Part shown: positions 8,269 to 9,144 of the stretch, in pieces
How positions within the stretch are numbered: the first letter of the stretch is position 1
Layout of the letters: every line of letters starts with the position of its first letter
From: JAUSEW01 sp964414015
GTDB taxonomy: Bacteria; Patescibacteriota; Microgenomatia; Levybacterales; UBA12049
Direction of reading: 5' to 3'
DNA: 9,144 nt
Assembly (NCBI GenBank): GCA_964414015.1
Contig: CAYPUE010000029.1
Location: forward strand, 1-9,144
The notes under the pieces: generated by a model
Seen by the model: only the letters and a program-made list of their open reading frames with translations
The model's database searches: none
What the model was told of the DNA's origin: nothing
Translations under genes and position numbers: made by a program

Positions 8269-9144
8269 TTAGACTCCCCTTCCATACCCCGCTTGATATT
8301 TTAGTTTTATCCTTGCTTCATCCGGATTTTCAAAATGTTCCTTTATGAAATTTATTGTTTCGCTGGGATCTTGAGTATTGATAAATATTCCGGTGCCAAT
8401 CTCAAATCCTCCTAAAGACTTGACTCTGGGAATAATCCGCAAATACCAATCCCCGCCTTGATAAATATAAAAATTAAATGGAAATTCATTACCGTGGCGA
8501 AGATCAAGGATTTGTACCAGTCTTGAAACGGTAAAAGCTAAATCCGAAACTTCCGTATCGTTAATCTCTCCGAAGGCTCTTCCTCTTTTTTTGGGACTAA
8601 TCCAAACTTCATCCGGCCATTGGGAAGTTTTTGGGCAAAAAATTATAAATTCTTTTGTTTCTTGAGTAATTTGATCTTTGGAAACTTCCGCTATTTCTTT
8701 ATTGGAAGCAAGTCTGGGTACATCCATCTTGACATCGTATGGAATAACAGCCAGCTGGGTATGAGGATGAGGCAGGCTTTCTCCCCCGCCCTCTCCATGA
8801 TTATGGAAAATATATACCTGGCCTTTATCTTTATAAGTATTGTAACGCTGTCTATAGGTATCAATTATAAGTTCTGTCGAAGACAAGGGCAGTTCATCAA
8901 AATTTTTGTGGTGATCAGGAGAGTGAATTATAATTTCATGAATCGGCGCGAAAGGAAATTTATTTGGTAAAACGCGGATCTGCCATCCACTATCGTTATC
9001 GTTCCCGCCAACCCGATAAACTTCCTTCTCTTCTTTTTCTTTGCCCGGACAAAACGGACAAACCGGCTCAAATCCTTTAGCGACATCCGGCCGTTTGGCC
9101 CGTCTCGGAGACAAAATAACCCATTTTTTGGAAATTGGATTCTG
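8269..9144 (-). CDS. galT: Galactose-1-phosphate uridylyltransferase, 5' end outside the window
   Basis: The enzyme exchanges UMP between UDP-glucose and galactose 1-phosphate in the Leloir pathway; some relatives transfer AMP or act on other sugars. The frame stays open to the window edge and reads Q-N-P-I-S-K-K-W-V-I, then L-S-P-R-R-A-K-R-P, the family's N-terminal motif, so the TTG at 9114 is an internal Leu codon and not the start. C29-P-F-C32 (visible numbering) is a zinc-site pair. N-K-F-P and H-E-I-I-I-H-S-P-D-H follow. The active site is S-L-P-H-P-H-T-Q at about 123-130, with the second His of HPH as the uridylylated nucleophile. Visible length is 291 residues, so the full protein is probably a little over 300, shorter than the roughly 340 of E. 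coli GalT. Together with galU it points to sugar-nucleotide metabolism. Confidence 0.88.
   Translation of the reverse strand, partial: QNPISKKWVILSPRRAKRPDVAKGFEPVCPFCPGKEKEEKEVYRVGGNDNDSGWQIRVLPNKFPFAPIHEIIIHSPDHHKNFDELPLSSTELIIDTYRQRYNTYKDKGQVYIFHNHGEGGGESLPHPHTQLAVIPYDVKMDVPRLASNKEIAEVSKDQITQETKEFIIFCPKTSQWPDEVWISPKKRGRAFGEINDTEVSDLAFTVSRLVQILDLRHGNEFPFNFYIYQGGDWYLRIIPRVKSLGGFEIGTGIFINTQDPSETINFIKEHFENPDEARIKLKYQAGYGRGV

Noticed and set aside
1..9144. CRISPR array, insertion sequence with transposase, or integrase
   Set aside because: No regularly spaced direct repeats and no transposase or integrase frame were seen on either strand; the repeats present are isolated palindromes.

Overview
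The window is an AT-rich bacterial segment carrying the classic tRNA/translation block that surrounds the L11 and L10 operons: tRNA-Thr(UGU), tRNA-Tyr(GUA), tRNA-Thr(GGU), rpmG, tRNA-Trp, then secE-nusG-rplK-rplA-(unknown gene)-rplJ-rplL. An 88-residue N-terminal extension on L1, tRNA genes without an encoded CCA, few Shine-Dalgarno sequences, a stand-alone GIY-YIG gene and many short palindromic repeats, some inside genes, all suggest a Patescibacteria/CPR genome, perhaps Microgenomates. That placement is an inference from gene character; no marker search was possible.

Layout. 1-271 holds a truncated tRNA-Thr(UGU) and complete tRNA-Tyr and tRNA-Thr(GGU). 411-587 is rpmG. 658-836 holds the most unusual object in the window: a tRNA-Trp gene split in its anticodon loop by a 107-nt insert, and the centre of that insert is a second, complete tRNA-Trp(CCA) gene. 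922-3889 is a block of non-ribosomal genes: a GIY-YIG nuclease-like protein, an unrecognised 227-aa protein, a small Cys-containing protein, a PAP2 membrane phosphatase and galU. These separate tRNA-Trp from secE, which are neighbours in many bacteria, so the block looks like an insertion next to the tRNA. 4032-7783 is the secE-nusG-L11-L1-L10-L7/L12 set. It has a divergent promoter shared with galU, an unknown 114-aa gene with its own promoter between rplA and rplJ, an L10 autoregulatory leader with a readable terminator/antiterminator switch, and a strong intrinsic terminator after rplL. rpoBC does not follow. 7845-9144 holds a structured intergenic region, a small excisionase-type HTH protein and the end-proximal part of a convergent galT-like gene that runs off the right edge.

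Regulation that can be read directly: five good sigma70-type promoters (before the 81-aa gene, galU, secE, the 114-aa gene and rplJ) and a weaker one before the HTH gene. Two of them place the predicted transcript start within about 5-8 nt of the ATG. galU and secE promoters overlap head to head. The L10 leader can form either a terminator ending directly at the rplJ ATG or an antiterminator. Three copies of a roughly 70-nt hairpin repeat lie beside galU, before secE and between rplJ and rplL. galU and galT both serve UDP-glucose/UDP-galactose supply; the PAP2 protein may act on a lipid or isoprenoid phosphate of the envelope.
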